NCBI GenBank assembly: GCA_027625915.1
Contig: JANTQA010000057.1
Span: 1,054,001 to 1,118,000, forward strand
Reading direction: 5' to 3'
Origin: Anaeramoeba flamelloides
Lineage: Eukaryota; Metamonada; Anaeramoebidae
Length of the DNA stretch: 64,000 bases
Positions 11,952 through 23,957 of this stretch are shown piece after piece. Made by a program: the position numbers and the translations under genes. Position 1 is the stretch's first letter, and every line of letters starts with the position of its first letter. The notes under the pieces are model-generated. The model saw only the letters and a program-made list of their open reading frames with translations. It was not told the origin of the DNA and made no database searches.

Positions 11952-14900
11952 TTATTTTTCTTTTTTTGTTTTATTTTTGTGAAAATAAATCAAAAGTATA
12001 TAAAAAACGAAAAAATGATTTCTTCTTCTAATTTTTTTTTTCGTTGGTAGTGAAATGACAGCATCAAAGGTACTGTTTTTTGGTAACCCAATAACCTACA
12101 TGTATTTTTCACTTGTTTTTTTTTTTTCTTTTTTTTTTTTTCTCATCTATTTGGTTTTTTAAAAATAAAAAGTTCTAATTAAGAACCTAAAGTTGTTTAG
12201 AAACGCTTGAGTAAAATAAATTAATAAGTTTGGATTTTTTGTTTTCATTTTTATTGCGAAAAATTCTCATCTTCTTTTTTAAAGTGAACTAAATTCACTT
12301 TGAATGTGCTCTAAGTTCAAATTATAATTAGTTGTGAACTTTAAGAATAATCAAAATATTTGCCTTACTGTTTAAAAAAATAAATTTTCTGTAATTAAGT
12401 TGGATTTAATTCCCTAAAGTTTCTAAAGTCCTAAATGGAATTGTTTGGAATAAAAAGTAAAAATTTGTAGAATTTGAATAAAAAAATTTGTAATAAGAAT
12501 AAACAGTAAAATTGTCACTTTTTTGGTGTTATTTTAACATGGATTCAGTTGAGACATTATTAAAAATTGCTGTCGAAAATCTTGGTTTGGTATCATATCA
12601 AAATAAAAACAATCCATAAAAAATTCAAAACAAAATTGTACAGTTGAAGATAATCTTTTGAATTATTTTTATTGAACTAAAGTTGTGTTTGTCAAAGGCT
12701 CTCAAATTTAAGACTTGGTTTTGTTGCTAATTTAAATTGTGATCCTGATTACACAATTTGATCTAAATAAAAAGTTTATGTTAGTTTTCAATAAATTTGT
12801 CAAATAATAAAAATGGGTGAATTTTTTTACTATTTTGAAACCCTATGAAGTTCTTTCAGGTTTTTCGAAAAAAGTCAAATTACAAAAACTAATAAAAAGA
12901 GAAATTATAACATAAAATAATTCTTGATCAATTTCTCCTTTTCAAATTTCTTCAGAATAGACAAAAATTGGTGAATGAATATAATTATCTGAGGGGTTTG
13001 AATATAATCAATTAAGAAGGAAAAACAAAACATAAATTAATTCTCAAAAATGATTTTTTAGTCTTTTTGAAAAATCTAAGATTAAAACATTATCTTTTGA
13101 ATAAACCAAACAATAATCATATTTTTCAATGTACAAACCATTCTAGTCTTATTTTTTTGTTAACACTTTGAAATGAGAAAGAGAGCCTTGGTGGAAATTA
13201 ATAATTTTGATTAACTCTTTAAATAAAATATAGAAAAAAGTTCTTAATTAAAATAAAAAAGGAAAATTTTTTTTCTTTATTTTCAACAATTAGAAAAAAA
13301 TTTGGGATTTTTGAATTTGGTAAATTCGTTAAAGTGGTTTGTTTGTAATTTCCAACCTTTCTAAACTGATCTTGGAAATTAAGATCTTTTTCATTTTCTT
13401 AATAATTAAATTTAAAATCGTTTCCAAAAAATATTGTTTTTTAATAGGTAAAAAATCATTTCTGAAAAGTAATATTGTTTAAAGTACTTTATTTTAAACA
13501 TGAAATTCTACAATGGTTATTAAAACGAATCTCTCTGATGGAAATAATAAATAACAAAAGTACTGATAATGTTTTGGGTCTAATTTTCTTTTTAATAATT
13601 TTTATGAATTGAATTTTTTTGGAAAAGAAAGATTTTTGAACATTTCAATCTTAAAATAGTTATAAAAATAGAGAGTTGAGTCTTTAAACTTCAGGAAATT
13701 TAGATTTTGTTAAAGGAAATAATATTAAAATAATTTTCATGTTTTTTTCAATGCTTAAAATTCCATCCTGTTTTAAACTGAGGTTTTCAAGAAGAAATTC
13801 AAAATATAGTAATTTTTATCTTTTTATTATTTTCTTGTTAACTGTCAAATTTTAAAATTTTGTCATTAACTTTTAAATATTAGTGTATGAAAAGAAAAGT
13901 GAAAAACTCTTAACATTTTTTTAATAGTTTTAAAGTAGTTACAAATTGATAAATTGGAGTAATTTTTTCACACTTACCAAAGGGTTATCTTTGTTAGGGT
14001 TGGAAAATATTGTCTTATTGAGAATTTTGGACCTTTTGGAAAACGAATTGGGATATTTTTTGAGCGGTAAAAGTATTAAAAAGTGTAATCTAATGTTTTT
14101 ATGTGTGCCCAAAAAAATATGATGTTTGTTTGACTGTTTTTGAATTTCTACAGAGCTTTCAATAACCCTGTTGGCTTTTATAAATTTTGTTTTTCGGACT
14201 TTTACTGCTGTTTACCAAATTTTGGGTTTTTAAAAGTGTTTGTTAAAATATCTTTAAACAGTGTTTTGTGTTTTTAATTGTAACTGAAATTAAAACTTTT
14301 CAAGATTGTGTTTATTTTTTCAAGAAAGTCTATCTTGGCAATAATACTTTTATTCTCTGAAGTAATAAAAGAAATTTTTTTTCAAAGATATCTAATATTA
14401 TTTTTCTACTATTTTGATGAAAAATTGAAAGATCTTGATATAACCAATGGAAATCGACTGTTTTTAAATATCTAATTCTCTCATATTATTAAAATTGTTG
14501 AAAAAGAATTAATTTTTAAATAATTTGGTCATTAAGAATGTTGTTGTGGAATTTTAATTGGATAAATTATCTGCAAATTAACTTTTAATTCAAAATGAAA
14601 TATTTCTTCACTAAGGATTCTTATCTCATCCAATGTTGGCAAAAAAAAAGAACCAAATAAAGTCATCCAAATCCAAAACATGGCTTAAAGACGATTGAAA
14701 AAAGGAAAAAAGGAAAATAAAATGAATTTTTTTTAATTTCAATTTCAAAAAACATTAAAAAATTTAAGATCATTTTTAATCATGCAAGATACCAAACAGT
14801 TTTTCAGAAAAGCACCATATCTTTTTATCCTTTTTGTTGTTTTTAATGAATCAAACTGAAAGATTTGATTATTGTAAATTTTGGTATTGATTTATTTAAA

Positions 14901-15260
14901 TTTGGTTGAATTAGATCTCTTTTCTGAGGAAATTGGTCTTGAAGGTTGTCGAAAAACACTTTGGTAATATGATCTATTCTATGATCGGTTTGATTTCAGT
15001 GTATTTGTTTTGGAAAAAACAAAGTTTTACTGAACTATATTTTTTATTAAACACAAAATAAAAACCAAAAACCAAAGTTATATTGAAAAAGTGAAACTTT
15101 GATTAAAAAAAACAAACAACAGTTATTTCCAAAAACAATTCAAAAAATTTTGAAAAACAGAAAGAAATACGTACACCTGTTATTGAAAGAACTTTTATAA
15201 GATACTTGTTGCTGAAATTTAATTAGAATAAAATTTCATTGTTTTATCTATTTTTGTTTT
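11952..15260. other. Intergenic, nothing recognised
   Basis: Upstream of the RGS/DUF547 start codon. Poly-T/A tracts lie at 12118-12142, just upstream of the gene. The rest is A/T-rich with no open frame of protein-like composition, no clear terminal repeats and no RNA gene I could identify. Confidence 0.5.
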
Positions 15261-15290
15261 TTAAGGGACTAGTAATTCTTATTGATTATA

Positions 15291-16343
15291 AACTCAATTC
15301 CAAAAATTGGGGCACACCTTCAAAATCAATTTAATTCCAAGAAAAGTGATATTTGACTCTTAAATAGAAACATTAGATATTAACAATCAATGTAAATAAT
15401 TTTAAAGTTAATTATTTATCATTTTTTTTCATTATTTTTTGATTTTTGATTTTCAATAATTTTTTTGATTTTTTTTGGATTCTTTTTTTTTCAAATAAAT
15501 TAAAATTTTTTTCAAAATTTTTCGAAAATCTCAAAATCACTTTAAAATGAAATTTAAAAGTTTTCATTCTGATCACAAAAAAAAAATTTTTTTTTTTCTC
15601 TCAAAAAGAAAAAAGATTCTTTTTTTATCGAGAAAAAATTTTTTGAAAAAAAATCATGATATGGGGTGCTAGAGCACATTGCCTACAAACAGACCTTATT
15701 ATCATTAATGGAAGTGTGAATACTGAATGTATTATTAATGATATTATCAAAAAAATCAAATGTAATTCAACTGGCTAATTCAGAATATGGTGAGTTGAAA
15801 TGGATTTTCCAAAAGGATGGAGCTTGTCCACATACTTCAAAAAAAAACTCAAACCTCCTTAAAACGGGGATGTAATGTTCTGGACCCTTGGCCCCCAATT
15901 CCACAAATTTAAATCCAATTGGGAATTTATGGATACTAAACTGAAAAATTGTAACCAAAAAACGAAGAAGAATTTTTAAAATTTTCACTAATGTATGAAA
16001 TACTTTGAGTTGGGAAACCTAAGAAAATTAATAAACTCTATATTTAAAACGATAGATTTAGTTATCAAAAGACAAGTTGAATCTATTAATAGTTTTTATT
16101 AATTTTTCTTTCAATAAAAATGGATTTTTTGGTAACCGTGTTCCAAAAAAAAAGGGGCACACTTTTTTTATTTTTTTCTTTTTTATTTTTCAAATTGAAT
16201 TTTAAATTTACTATAAAATATATAAATAGTATTAATTAAATATTTTCGGGTCTTTTATTATTTTAATGTTTAAGTATTATGTATTTTGGAGTATATTTTT
16301 ATTAATGTAATTTTTTTTGTGTCCCATTTTTTGGAATTGAGTT
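15291..16343 (+). mobile_element. Tc1/mariner-like DNA transposon with dead transposase
   Basis: Inverted ends AACTCAATTCCAAAAA...GGGCACAC with TA at both sides (15289-15290, 16344-16345). The plus strand shows transposase remains in two frames: IWGARAHCLQTDLIIINGS (from 15659) and FQKDGACPHTSKKNSNLL (from about 15800), matching the Tc1 FQQDNAPCHTS block with a catalytic Asp, then NLNPIGNLW, where the usual catalytic Glu of NPIENLW is Gly. Stops and frame changes show it is inactive. At 1053 bp it is shorter than a usual Tc1 (~1.6 kb), so the N-terminal half is missing. Confidence 0.8.
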
Positions 16344-16991
16344 TATTTACTCAAGGTAAAGAGAGTAATTATTTTCACAAAGATACAATTAAACCAATAT
16401 ATACAAACCCCTTTATCAACTTTTAGAGAAATAAGTTATCATTTTTAAAAAAAAAGTTAATTTTTTACAATGATAATTTCAGTAAAAATATCTGATTCCT
16501 TTTTTGTAGATTTTTGGATCAAATTAAAAAAACAAAAATTTTTAAACATTTTTTTTTATTTCAAAGATCTCACTTTTAGTATGTACTGAGAGTCTGTCTG
16601 AAAAAATAACCTTGAAACTATAGTTTTTTATTTTAAAAATATCTAAGTAAAATAGATCAAATATTGAATCCTTGAAGCTCAAAAAAAAAAATGATCATTT
16701 ATTTTATTCACAAATATTTATTAAATTTCTTGAAATTTTTTTATTTTATTTTAAAGGGAGGATATTAATTTCCTCTTACAGCCCTAATTTCTAAATTTTT
16801 ATTTAGAAATTTTAAAAATGAATCAAGATTTTCTTTATCATTAATCAATGATAGGGTAAATAATGAGTCTTTATTTTGAATAATATCTTTGATATTATTC
16901 TTATTATTTTTGTTTGTTTGGATTAATTCTTTAATTCAAATTATTCGATTTTTTTCATAGATAGGGTAGTTCCATAAAAAATGTAAATTAT

Positions 16992-17513
16992 ATTCCAAAA
17001 ATTCGGACACAGTTTAAACAGTTGAAATAACCTCATTACTGCACTTTAAATTCAATTTTGAAAGAATTTTGATTTTAGAAAATATTTCATTTTTTGTATT
17101 TTTTGTTTTGTTTTCATTTCCTTTTTTGAAGTTACGCAATCTATTTCGTTAGATCTGAATTTTTTTTTCAATAGTTGATAGAAGGTTAGTGTTGAGTTTG
17201 TTAAATTGGAAAATAACATACATTTGGTAGATGGTATCTTATCATTTGATCGATCAACAATTGTTGGTGAAATTTCAACAATTTTTCCAATACATTTTTT
17301 GTTCAGCTCGTTTCATTATTTTGGATGCACCAATTTTTATTTTCGAGTTTTATATTTTTTTCTTTTATTTGGATTAAAAAGATTACTTATAAAAACATTA
17401 ATACTGAAGTTACTTAAATGTTGTTGCAAGTTCGGTTGGGAAAAATACAATAAATTGGGTTTTTTTTTTGCCAATTTTTGATTTTGGGTGTGTCCAAATT
17501 TTTGGAATGGGGT
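16992..17513. mobile_element. Short Tc1/mariner-type element in LINE
   Basis: Ends ATTCCAAAAATTCGGACACA and TGTGTCCAAATTTTTGGAAT, related to the ends of the element at 15291-16343. About 520 bp, no transposase recognised. The LINE frame resumes on either side. Confidence 0.7.
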
Positions 17514-17694
17514 TAATATATCTTCATTTATTTCTGAGTTATGGTAGCTTTTTTTGCGGAGATTACATGATTTTTTTTTTATTTTATTCTTATCATAAAC
17601 ATAAGAATATCTATTTAAATAATAAGTGGGGTTCGTAATTTTAGAATGGAAGTTGATTCTTCCCATTTTAAATATTTTATACATATCCCTTTTT

Positions 17695-17985
17695 TGATAA
17701 TTTGAGAAATGAAAAGAAATTTTCTTAAATTTTCTTTTTATTCCTCAAATATAAAATAAATAAAAAAATTACTTTGAGATTTCCCAGAATTTAAAATAAT
17801 TGAGTAAAATCAAAATTTTTACTATATTATTTTAAATTCTGGAAAAGTGCCGTTAGTTTTTTTTTTACTTTTTGAAATGTAAAGAAATTTTATTTAATTT
17901 TCTTTACATTCCAAAAATTAAAAAAAAAAAAACCTAGGAACTCTACGGCACTGATGACACTCTACAGTACTTGACGACACGGATA
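17695..17985. repeat. Hairpin cluster HC3 inside LINE
   Basis: Two H1-type hairpins and one H2 hairpin (CCCAGAATTTAAAATAATTG / TTTTAAATTCTGG) plus spacer GGAACTCTACGGCAC. It sits before the KYLKW-equivalent of the LINE, as at 239-318. Confidence 0.75.
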
Positions 17986-19224
17986 TTTATTTATATTATT
18001 GAAATACCCAATAATTTCTAAATATTCTTGGTTTTTCCATCCAGAACAATTTCTTCTCAAATTTTCTCTAACTTGGTTAAAAGTTAATTCTAATAATTTT
18101 AAGGTACCTTTTCCCAATTAATATTTTCATTATCTTTTTTTTTTTAGGAAAACTTTCAATTTTTGGATATAATTCCAAAACCAAGAATTTCAAATTTCTT
18201 TTAGAATTTATATCTTCTTTTATCAATTGAAATTCTGGCTTGGTCCATTTTTGCTTCAGTTTTATAGATTATCCTTAAGGTATGTATATTAATTTTTAAA
18301 TATTTTGATACTTTTTTATTTATCCAAACACCAATTGAGTCCAAATCTTTTTGAATTAGATTCAATATAACTAACCCTTAAAAAATGAATAATATATATT
18401 GATATAAACATATTTAGTTTTGTATCCATTAGCTATTTATTGTTGCCCAAAAATCATATTGATTTTTTGAAGTTATTTATAACTTTTCCAAAGGTTTTTT
18501 TGTAATTTCTTTTCTTTTTCAACAAAAATTACTTTTATTTTATTCCATATAATTGGCTTTATTTTAAGGTTTTAATAATATTTAGATTCAAAATTCTTGA
18601 AATTGTAAAAATTAGGTCAATATTATTTTTCATATACTAAAAGGATAAAAACTGATTTTTTGGATTAAAATTAATTATTTGGTATTTTCTTTTGATTATA
18701 TCTATTTTTTTTTTTATTGTTAATTATTAATTTTATTAGTTTTTGTGTACGAAACTAATAAAAAAATACGAGAACTACTAATCGTAAAGTTTGTTGATAC
18801 ATTTAACCAATGATTTGTTGATAACCCAATTAAAAAAATAAATATTGCGTTATTAGTTTTTGATTATAAATAATCAAATAAAAAAGTATTTTTTTGAAAT
18901 TAAAAAGTTGAATTTTCCAGGTTTTAAGAAATTATTTTGGGAGAATTGTTAATTTTGATTTTTTTATTTTACTTTGGTATTTTTTTCGCTATAAAATGTA
19001 AAAATTGATTTGAACTGGTCTTTGAATCAAAAATATATATTTTTAAAAGTTTAAAATAATTATTGTAATTTTTTTGAAATTAAGTCGATTAATTATATTG
19101 AGCTATAGTAGAACTGAGTTATTTTCTTTTTTAAAGAGTGTTTTTGTTCAAATCCTTAACTATCCTTAAAATTTCTTCCCTCTTTCAAAGAAAAAAAATT
19201 GTTTTTGAAATAATTTAGAAATAT

Positions 19225-19801
19225 TATTATTGATGAAAGAAGTGTAAATTACGCTCTAAATGTCCTCTTACACAAATTTCCTCAAATAAATTCAAGTATA
19301 AAAGAATATATACCACCATTTTCAATAGGGGTACATACCCAAATTTTATTTTTATGTTTAAAAACAAAATTAATAAATTGAAAAAGAAAAAAAGAAAAAG
19401 AATAGGGAAAAAAAAAGAAAAGAAATTTAAAAAGGGATTATATAAAACAATTGGTACAAACCAAAAAAAAAAAAAAAAAAAATGCTACTTTACATAAAGG
19501 ACTCCTAAAATAACGGCCACAATACTTTTGGTTGATGTAATAATTTGATAATTGATCGTGAATGTTCACTTGGTGAATGTTATTTAATTTGTTGTAATTT
19601 TTTTTTTTTTTTTGATCTGATTTTCTTGAAACTTTTGGTCAACAAAAGTCTTTTGCTTTTTCGTTTTTATTTCCAAATTACTCATACATTTATGTTCCAT
19701 TATCACAGTATTAGCAAGTAACCAAACGATATTTTTCCTTAATATCTCTTATTTCCAATATTAAGAAGATTCAATCAGTGGAAAAATGGAAAAAGAACTT
19801 A
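19225..19801 (-). mobile_element. Retroposon X, copy 2
   Basis: Reverse-strand homologue of X1 (HDQLSN-encoding stretch, GGACATTTAGAGTGTAATTT motif read in reverse). Flanks TAATTTAGAAATAT (19211-19224) and TAATTCAGAAATAT (19802-19815) are a 14-bp target duplication with one mismatch. The 3' tail on its own strand reads ATCAATAATAAT. Confidence 0.7.
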
Positions 19802-20023
19802 TAATTCAGAAATATGTTGGATTTTGAACTTTACAAAAATTGATAAAAATCGATCAAACTTTTAAAAACAATAATTTATTTCTGAAAATGGCAATCAAAG
19901 TAAGTTTAGTATTGTAGTTATCAGATTTTAACTTTATTTTTTCAATTTTTAGATACTTAAAATTTTTTTGATTTAGATATTAAATTTACTAGAAGAATTT
20001 TTTTTAGTTTACTAGTCCCTTAA

Positions 20024-20370
20024 AGATTGACGAATTCCCAATAATATTAATTAGAAGGTATCTAACCATTTGATCATTCCATAATTGTAATAAGAATTTA
20101 GAAAAATTGACCATTAATTTTTTTTTGCTCTCTCCAAAATTATTAACATACTCTTGATTGATTTGTATTAACAAATTATTATTATTTATTAGGCGGGGGT
20201 ATTGTTAATTATATTTGATTAATAACAGCTTAATAAAGGAAGGGCACTAATTTGGTATTACAACTAGAATTTAATTAGATTTTTTTTTCAAAAAATTACT
20301 TTTTGGTGAGTTTTGGATTTCAATTGTGGGTTTGAATGTTAATAACAAAAAAAAAAAAATATAAAGTGAT
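20024..20370 (-). repeat. Fragment of dispersed repeat H
   Basis: Reverse-strand similarity to 58840-59030 (shared CTCTCCAAAATT, CCATTTGATC). Function unknown. Confidence 0.5.
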
Positions 20371-21127
20371 TAACTTCTAATAAGGAGAGGTCTAAGATCA
20401 AAATATGTTGTTATTGGGGGTCTTACTACATTAGTGCTACATGGCCGATATGTCTCTACAAAAAGAATTATTCAAGTAGTAATATTTGTTAATCTCATCA
20501 AATAAAAATCATCAATGTATTACTAAAAACCCCAACAACAATTCAGAAAAAAATCTGTATTTCACCACAAATTTAAAGGTTGAATTATCAATATTCAGAC
20601 GATAAAGTTGCAAAATATATTTCTTAAATTTGTAAACAAATGTAGATTAATAACTAAAAAAATTCAATATTTTTCAAAAATTAAATAATTAACCCATAGA
20701 TTTTTTTACAAATTATTTCTGAAATATAGTGATATACATTGATGTTACAATTAGCTTTATAAATAGAAAAAAAACTAATCAGTCTCTGTTTTTTATGTTG
20801 ATCATTTTTGAGTTAATCTTTGAAAGTAAAAAATTAAAAAAATAATTACTTTTGGAAGTTCTAAAAATGAATTATTAAATACTGTAATACTCTTATTTTG
20901 GGTTTCTATTTTTTTAGATTTGGAAAAGGAATTAAAAAAAAAATTACCAAAAAAGAAAATTTTGAAGAGTGATCATTAGTAAAAAATCCAAGAATTTATT
21001 GTGAAATAAGAATTATAAGAGATTTTTTAGACTCACAGAAACCTTTTGATCCATGGTGCACTAATATCATTTACACCGAATTACAATATATTTTGATTTT
21101 GGAGAAATCTATGGTAACGCTAATCCC
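20371..21127 (-). mobile_element. TTAA-family A element, copy 2
   Basis: Similar over its length to 54103-54865; right end GGTAACGCTAATCCC + TTAA, left end worn (TAAGGAGAGGTCTAAGATCA). Confidence 0.7.
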
Positions 21128-21131
21128 TTAA

Positions 21132-21559
21132 AAAAAATAGATTTGGAGTTTAGAATAAAAAAAGAAATTTTTTATAAACAACAAAAAAACTGAGAAGAAA
21201 ATAATTTTTATTTTTTTGATTTCACAATATTGATGTAAAAAAGTTTAATAACTAAAGAAAATCATTCTGAAATTAATTTTACTAGTAAAATAATTTCTTA
21301 AAAACTTTGAAAATATTATTTTTTTTTTTTTTTTTTTTAAAAAACTCATCTCATAACTCTGAAATTGATAAAAAAAAAAAAAATTATGAGTGGTAAAACA
21401 TAAAAAATTAAATCATTAAAAAAAGAAAAAGGAGAAGAAAAAAAAGAAGAAGACGATGATGATGATGACGATGAAGAAGGAATTAAATAAATGTGGTTAA
21501 TTGACAATGAAATGTTCTTTTTGTGAAAGATCACCATAAATGTAAACATTTTGGACAAT
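21132..21559. other. 3' flank of the lysine aminotransferase gene
   Basis: Contains T/A tracts and a purine run of GAA and GAT units (21426-21480). No gene. Confidence 0.6.
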
Positions 21560-22918
21560 TTAGAGATTCTTAAGGGTTTCTACGATAATGTCAAAGGCTT
21601 TATCGACATGGATTTTCGTGCAAGTTAGAGGAGGTCTAAATCGAAGAGAAACGTCACCACAAGGAAGGATGATCATATTTCTTTCATAACAACCATTTCT
21701 AAGTTTGTCTCTAATTTCTGGGTTTACAAGGTCAAATGCACACATTAAACCTTTTCCTCTGACGTTTTTCACTAATTTTGGGAATTGTTTTTCAATTTCT
21801 TTAAGTTGTTTCAGTAAATAATTTCCAACAATTCTGGAGTTTTCTACAAGATCTTCTTCTTCAATAATTTCTAAAATTCTTTGTGCTCTGATCATATCAA
21901 CGTAATTTCCTCCAAATGTGGAATTGATTCGAGAAGAGAATTCAAAGACATTGTCTTCAACTTCCAAAATTTTATCCGTTACCATAACACCACAAACATG
22001 TGTTTTCTTACCGAAACAAATCATATCTGGAACGATTCCATAATGTTCATAAGCCCACATTTTTCCAGTTATACCTATTTTATTGTATTTTATTTTATTT
22101 CAAATTTGGGTTTGTGAAGAGTTGTACAAGAGCAAATTAAAATTATATAATAATATAAAAAAAAAATTGTTTTTAGCTTGGAAGATTGGAAAAGTTTCGA
22201 AATAAATTCGAGAATTAAAATAATAGTTTTGTATTCTTACCGACACCACATTGGACTTCATCACAAATTAAGAGGATTTCATTTTCTTCTGTGATCTTTC
22301 GAAGTGCTTGCATAAATTCTGGTCTGAAATGGTTGTCACCACCTTCACCTTGGATTGGTTCAATGATTAAGCATGCAATGTCATTTGGGTTATTATTAAT
22401 TGCGTCTTGGATTTCTCGAAGTGCTTGTTTTTCAAGTTTAATAACATTTTCAAGGTTTTTTCCTTCAAGTGGATAAGTACATTTAGGATTGGTAATTCTT
22501 GGCCATTTGAATTTTGGGAAATATTTGACTTTGACTGGGCTAGTGTTTGTAAGACTCATTGTATAACTATTGATTTGATTTTTTTTATCAAAAAAGAGAT
22601 CGAAAAAAATTTTTGGAAATGGAGAGTAGGAGTGGGGTGTTTAGAAATTAGAAGTATGGGTTTAAAGAGGTTTGTGAAGAAAAAATATTCTCTTTGAAAA
22701 AAAAGAATGACCAAAAGTGGGAATTTAAAATTATTTAATATTTTTTTTTTTTTTCTTCTTTGTTAAATAAATTTAGGTAAGTAATTCATAGGGTATGAGT
22801 TTTCAAAGAATTAACTTCTAAACGAAAAAACAGAGGAAAAAAAAAATTTCAAGAAATTGTAAAAATAATTCTGAATTTTGAGTCAATTAAGAAAGGATAA
22901 AACGGAACGGTAAGAAGG

Positions 22919-22956
<38 letters not shown>

Positions 22957-23783
22957 GAAAGTGAAAAAGAGAAAAAGATTCTAAAATAGAAAGTCCAAAC
23001 CCAGTTCTACCATGGAAAGCTTGCTTGAAATGGATACACTGTTTTCCAACTTCACCGTTACCAGCTTTAATGTTTTTTCTAACCTTCCAATCAAAGGCAG
23101 TTTTTAAAGCATTTTCTACAGCAAGAGCACCTCCTGCAATGAAAAAGGTTTTGGTGAATTCTTTTGGCATCAAGACACGTTCAAATGTTGCCACAAATTT
23201 GGACATTTCGAGAGTATAAAAATCAGAGTTACTGATTTTGCTAATTGCTTTATCACCAATATAATTTTTGAATTCTTTGTTTGCTAGTTTTGGGTGATTG
23301 CTTCCAGTAGCACTAATTTTTTTTTTTTTTTGAAAAACAGAAAAAAAAGGTGAAAAAAAAAAAAAATTTAACGAAATGAGTTTTAAGGAGACGTTTTTAA
23401 AGATTCAAAATAAAACAAGACAAACTAACAAAAACAAAAACTAAAAGAAAAATAAAAAGAAAAAGGGAAAAAAATTCCCAAATAAAAAAAAAAATTGTGT
23501 TTTCTTACCTTGAAGCAAAGTATGAGAAAAAGTCAAGATAACCTTTTTTAGATTGCATATCAACAAGAAGGAGATCCTTAGATTTGTCCATGTCTACAAC
23601 AAAGTTGTAACCATCAACCAACATTACACGTCTGATAACATCAAGTGCGTTTTTTGGGTTAATTTTTTCGACTTCTTTTTTGGTTAACCCTCGGCTCAAA
23701 GATCGTGAAATTTGTTGAGAGGAAAGGGAACCAATGGTTTTTAAAAGATTAGATTTTTGGAGTGATCCAAAGAGATTTTGCAT
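21560..23783 (-). CDS. L-lysine 6-aminotransferase (lysine epsilon-aminotransferase), 4 exons
   Basis: Exons: 23783-23509, 23312-23001, 22566-22241, 22074-21560; 475 residues. A class III PLP enzyme, expected to move the epsilon-amino group of lysine to 2-oxoglutarate, giving the semialdehyde (piperideine carboxylate) and glutamate. Family landmarks in order: RRVMLVDGYNFVVD, GSNHPKL, FFIAGGALAVENALKTAFDW, FHGRTGYTMSLTNT (formed only after splicing), EPIQGEGGD, LLICDEVQCGVG (Asp298), and CFGKKTHVCG, whose first Lys (327) is the likely Schiff-base residue. All joins keep frame; introns are 196, 434 and 166 bp. Intron 2 has an unusual GTTTGG donor. Bacterial lysine aminotransferases are about 450 residues; the extra ~36 N-terminal residues (MQNLFGSLQKSNLLK...) are Ser/Leu/Arg-rich and free of acidic residues, resembling a mitochondrion-type targeting signal. 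GABA or ornithine aminotransferase is less likely, given the GKKTxVCG and SLTNT signatures. Confidence 0.93.
22918..22953. repeat. Long A tract in aminotransferase intron 2
   Basis: About 35 A residues (poly-T in the transcript), 48 nt into the intron from its GTTTGG donor. Confidence 0.85.
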
Positions 23784-23957
23784 GATGAAATATTATTTTG
23801 TAAGAATGAAAAACGGAAAAAAAATGAAATTGAAAGTTTTTGCGAGAAGGTAGGCAATTGAAAAATAGTTCATATTCAATCATAAATGTTCCTCAATAAC
23901 ACACCACATAATCTAATCTCATTGTATACAATAAGGACACATTTATCTCTTTTTGAA

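Larger units (their letters stand above)
16738..18593 (-). mobile_element. LINE copy with target duplication, interrupted
   Basis: Flanked by TTCTTGAAATT at 16727-16737 and 18594-18604. On the minus strand the C-terminal region HFLWNYPIYEKNR and a tail ending LEIRAVRGN then stop (about 16767) is visible, with YYLNRYSYV upstream. It is split by a mariner-like element (16992-17513) and a hairpin cluster (17695-17985). Scattered stops; inactive and 5'-truncated. Confidence 0.8.
15265..20019 (+). mobile_element. TTAA-family B element with three separate insertions (composite)
   Basis: Left end TTAA + GGGACTAGTAATTC (15261 on); right end TTACTAGTCCC + TTAA (to 20023). Interrupted by the Tc1-like element 15291-16343, the LINE 16738-18593 and retroposon X2 19225-19801. 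Without them about 1.24 kb remains, agreeing with the copy at 23958-25662 minus its own insertion (about 1.23 kb). No transposase was recognised in B itself. Confidence 0.8.

Noticed and set aside
21881-23219. Plus-strand frames over the aminotransferase
   Set aside because: Antisense shadows of a well-supported spliced gene.
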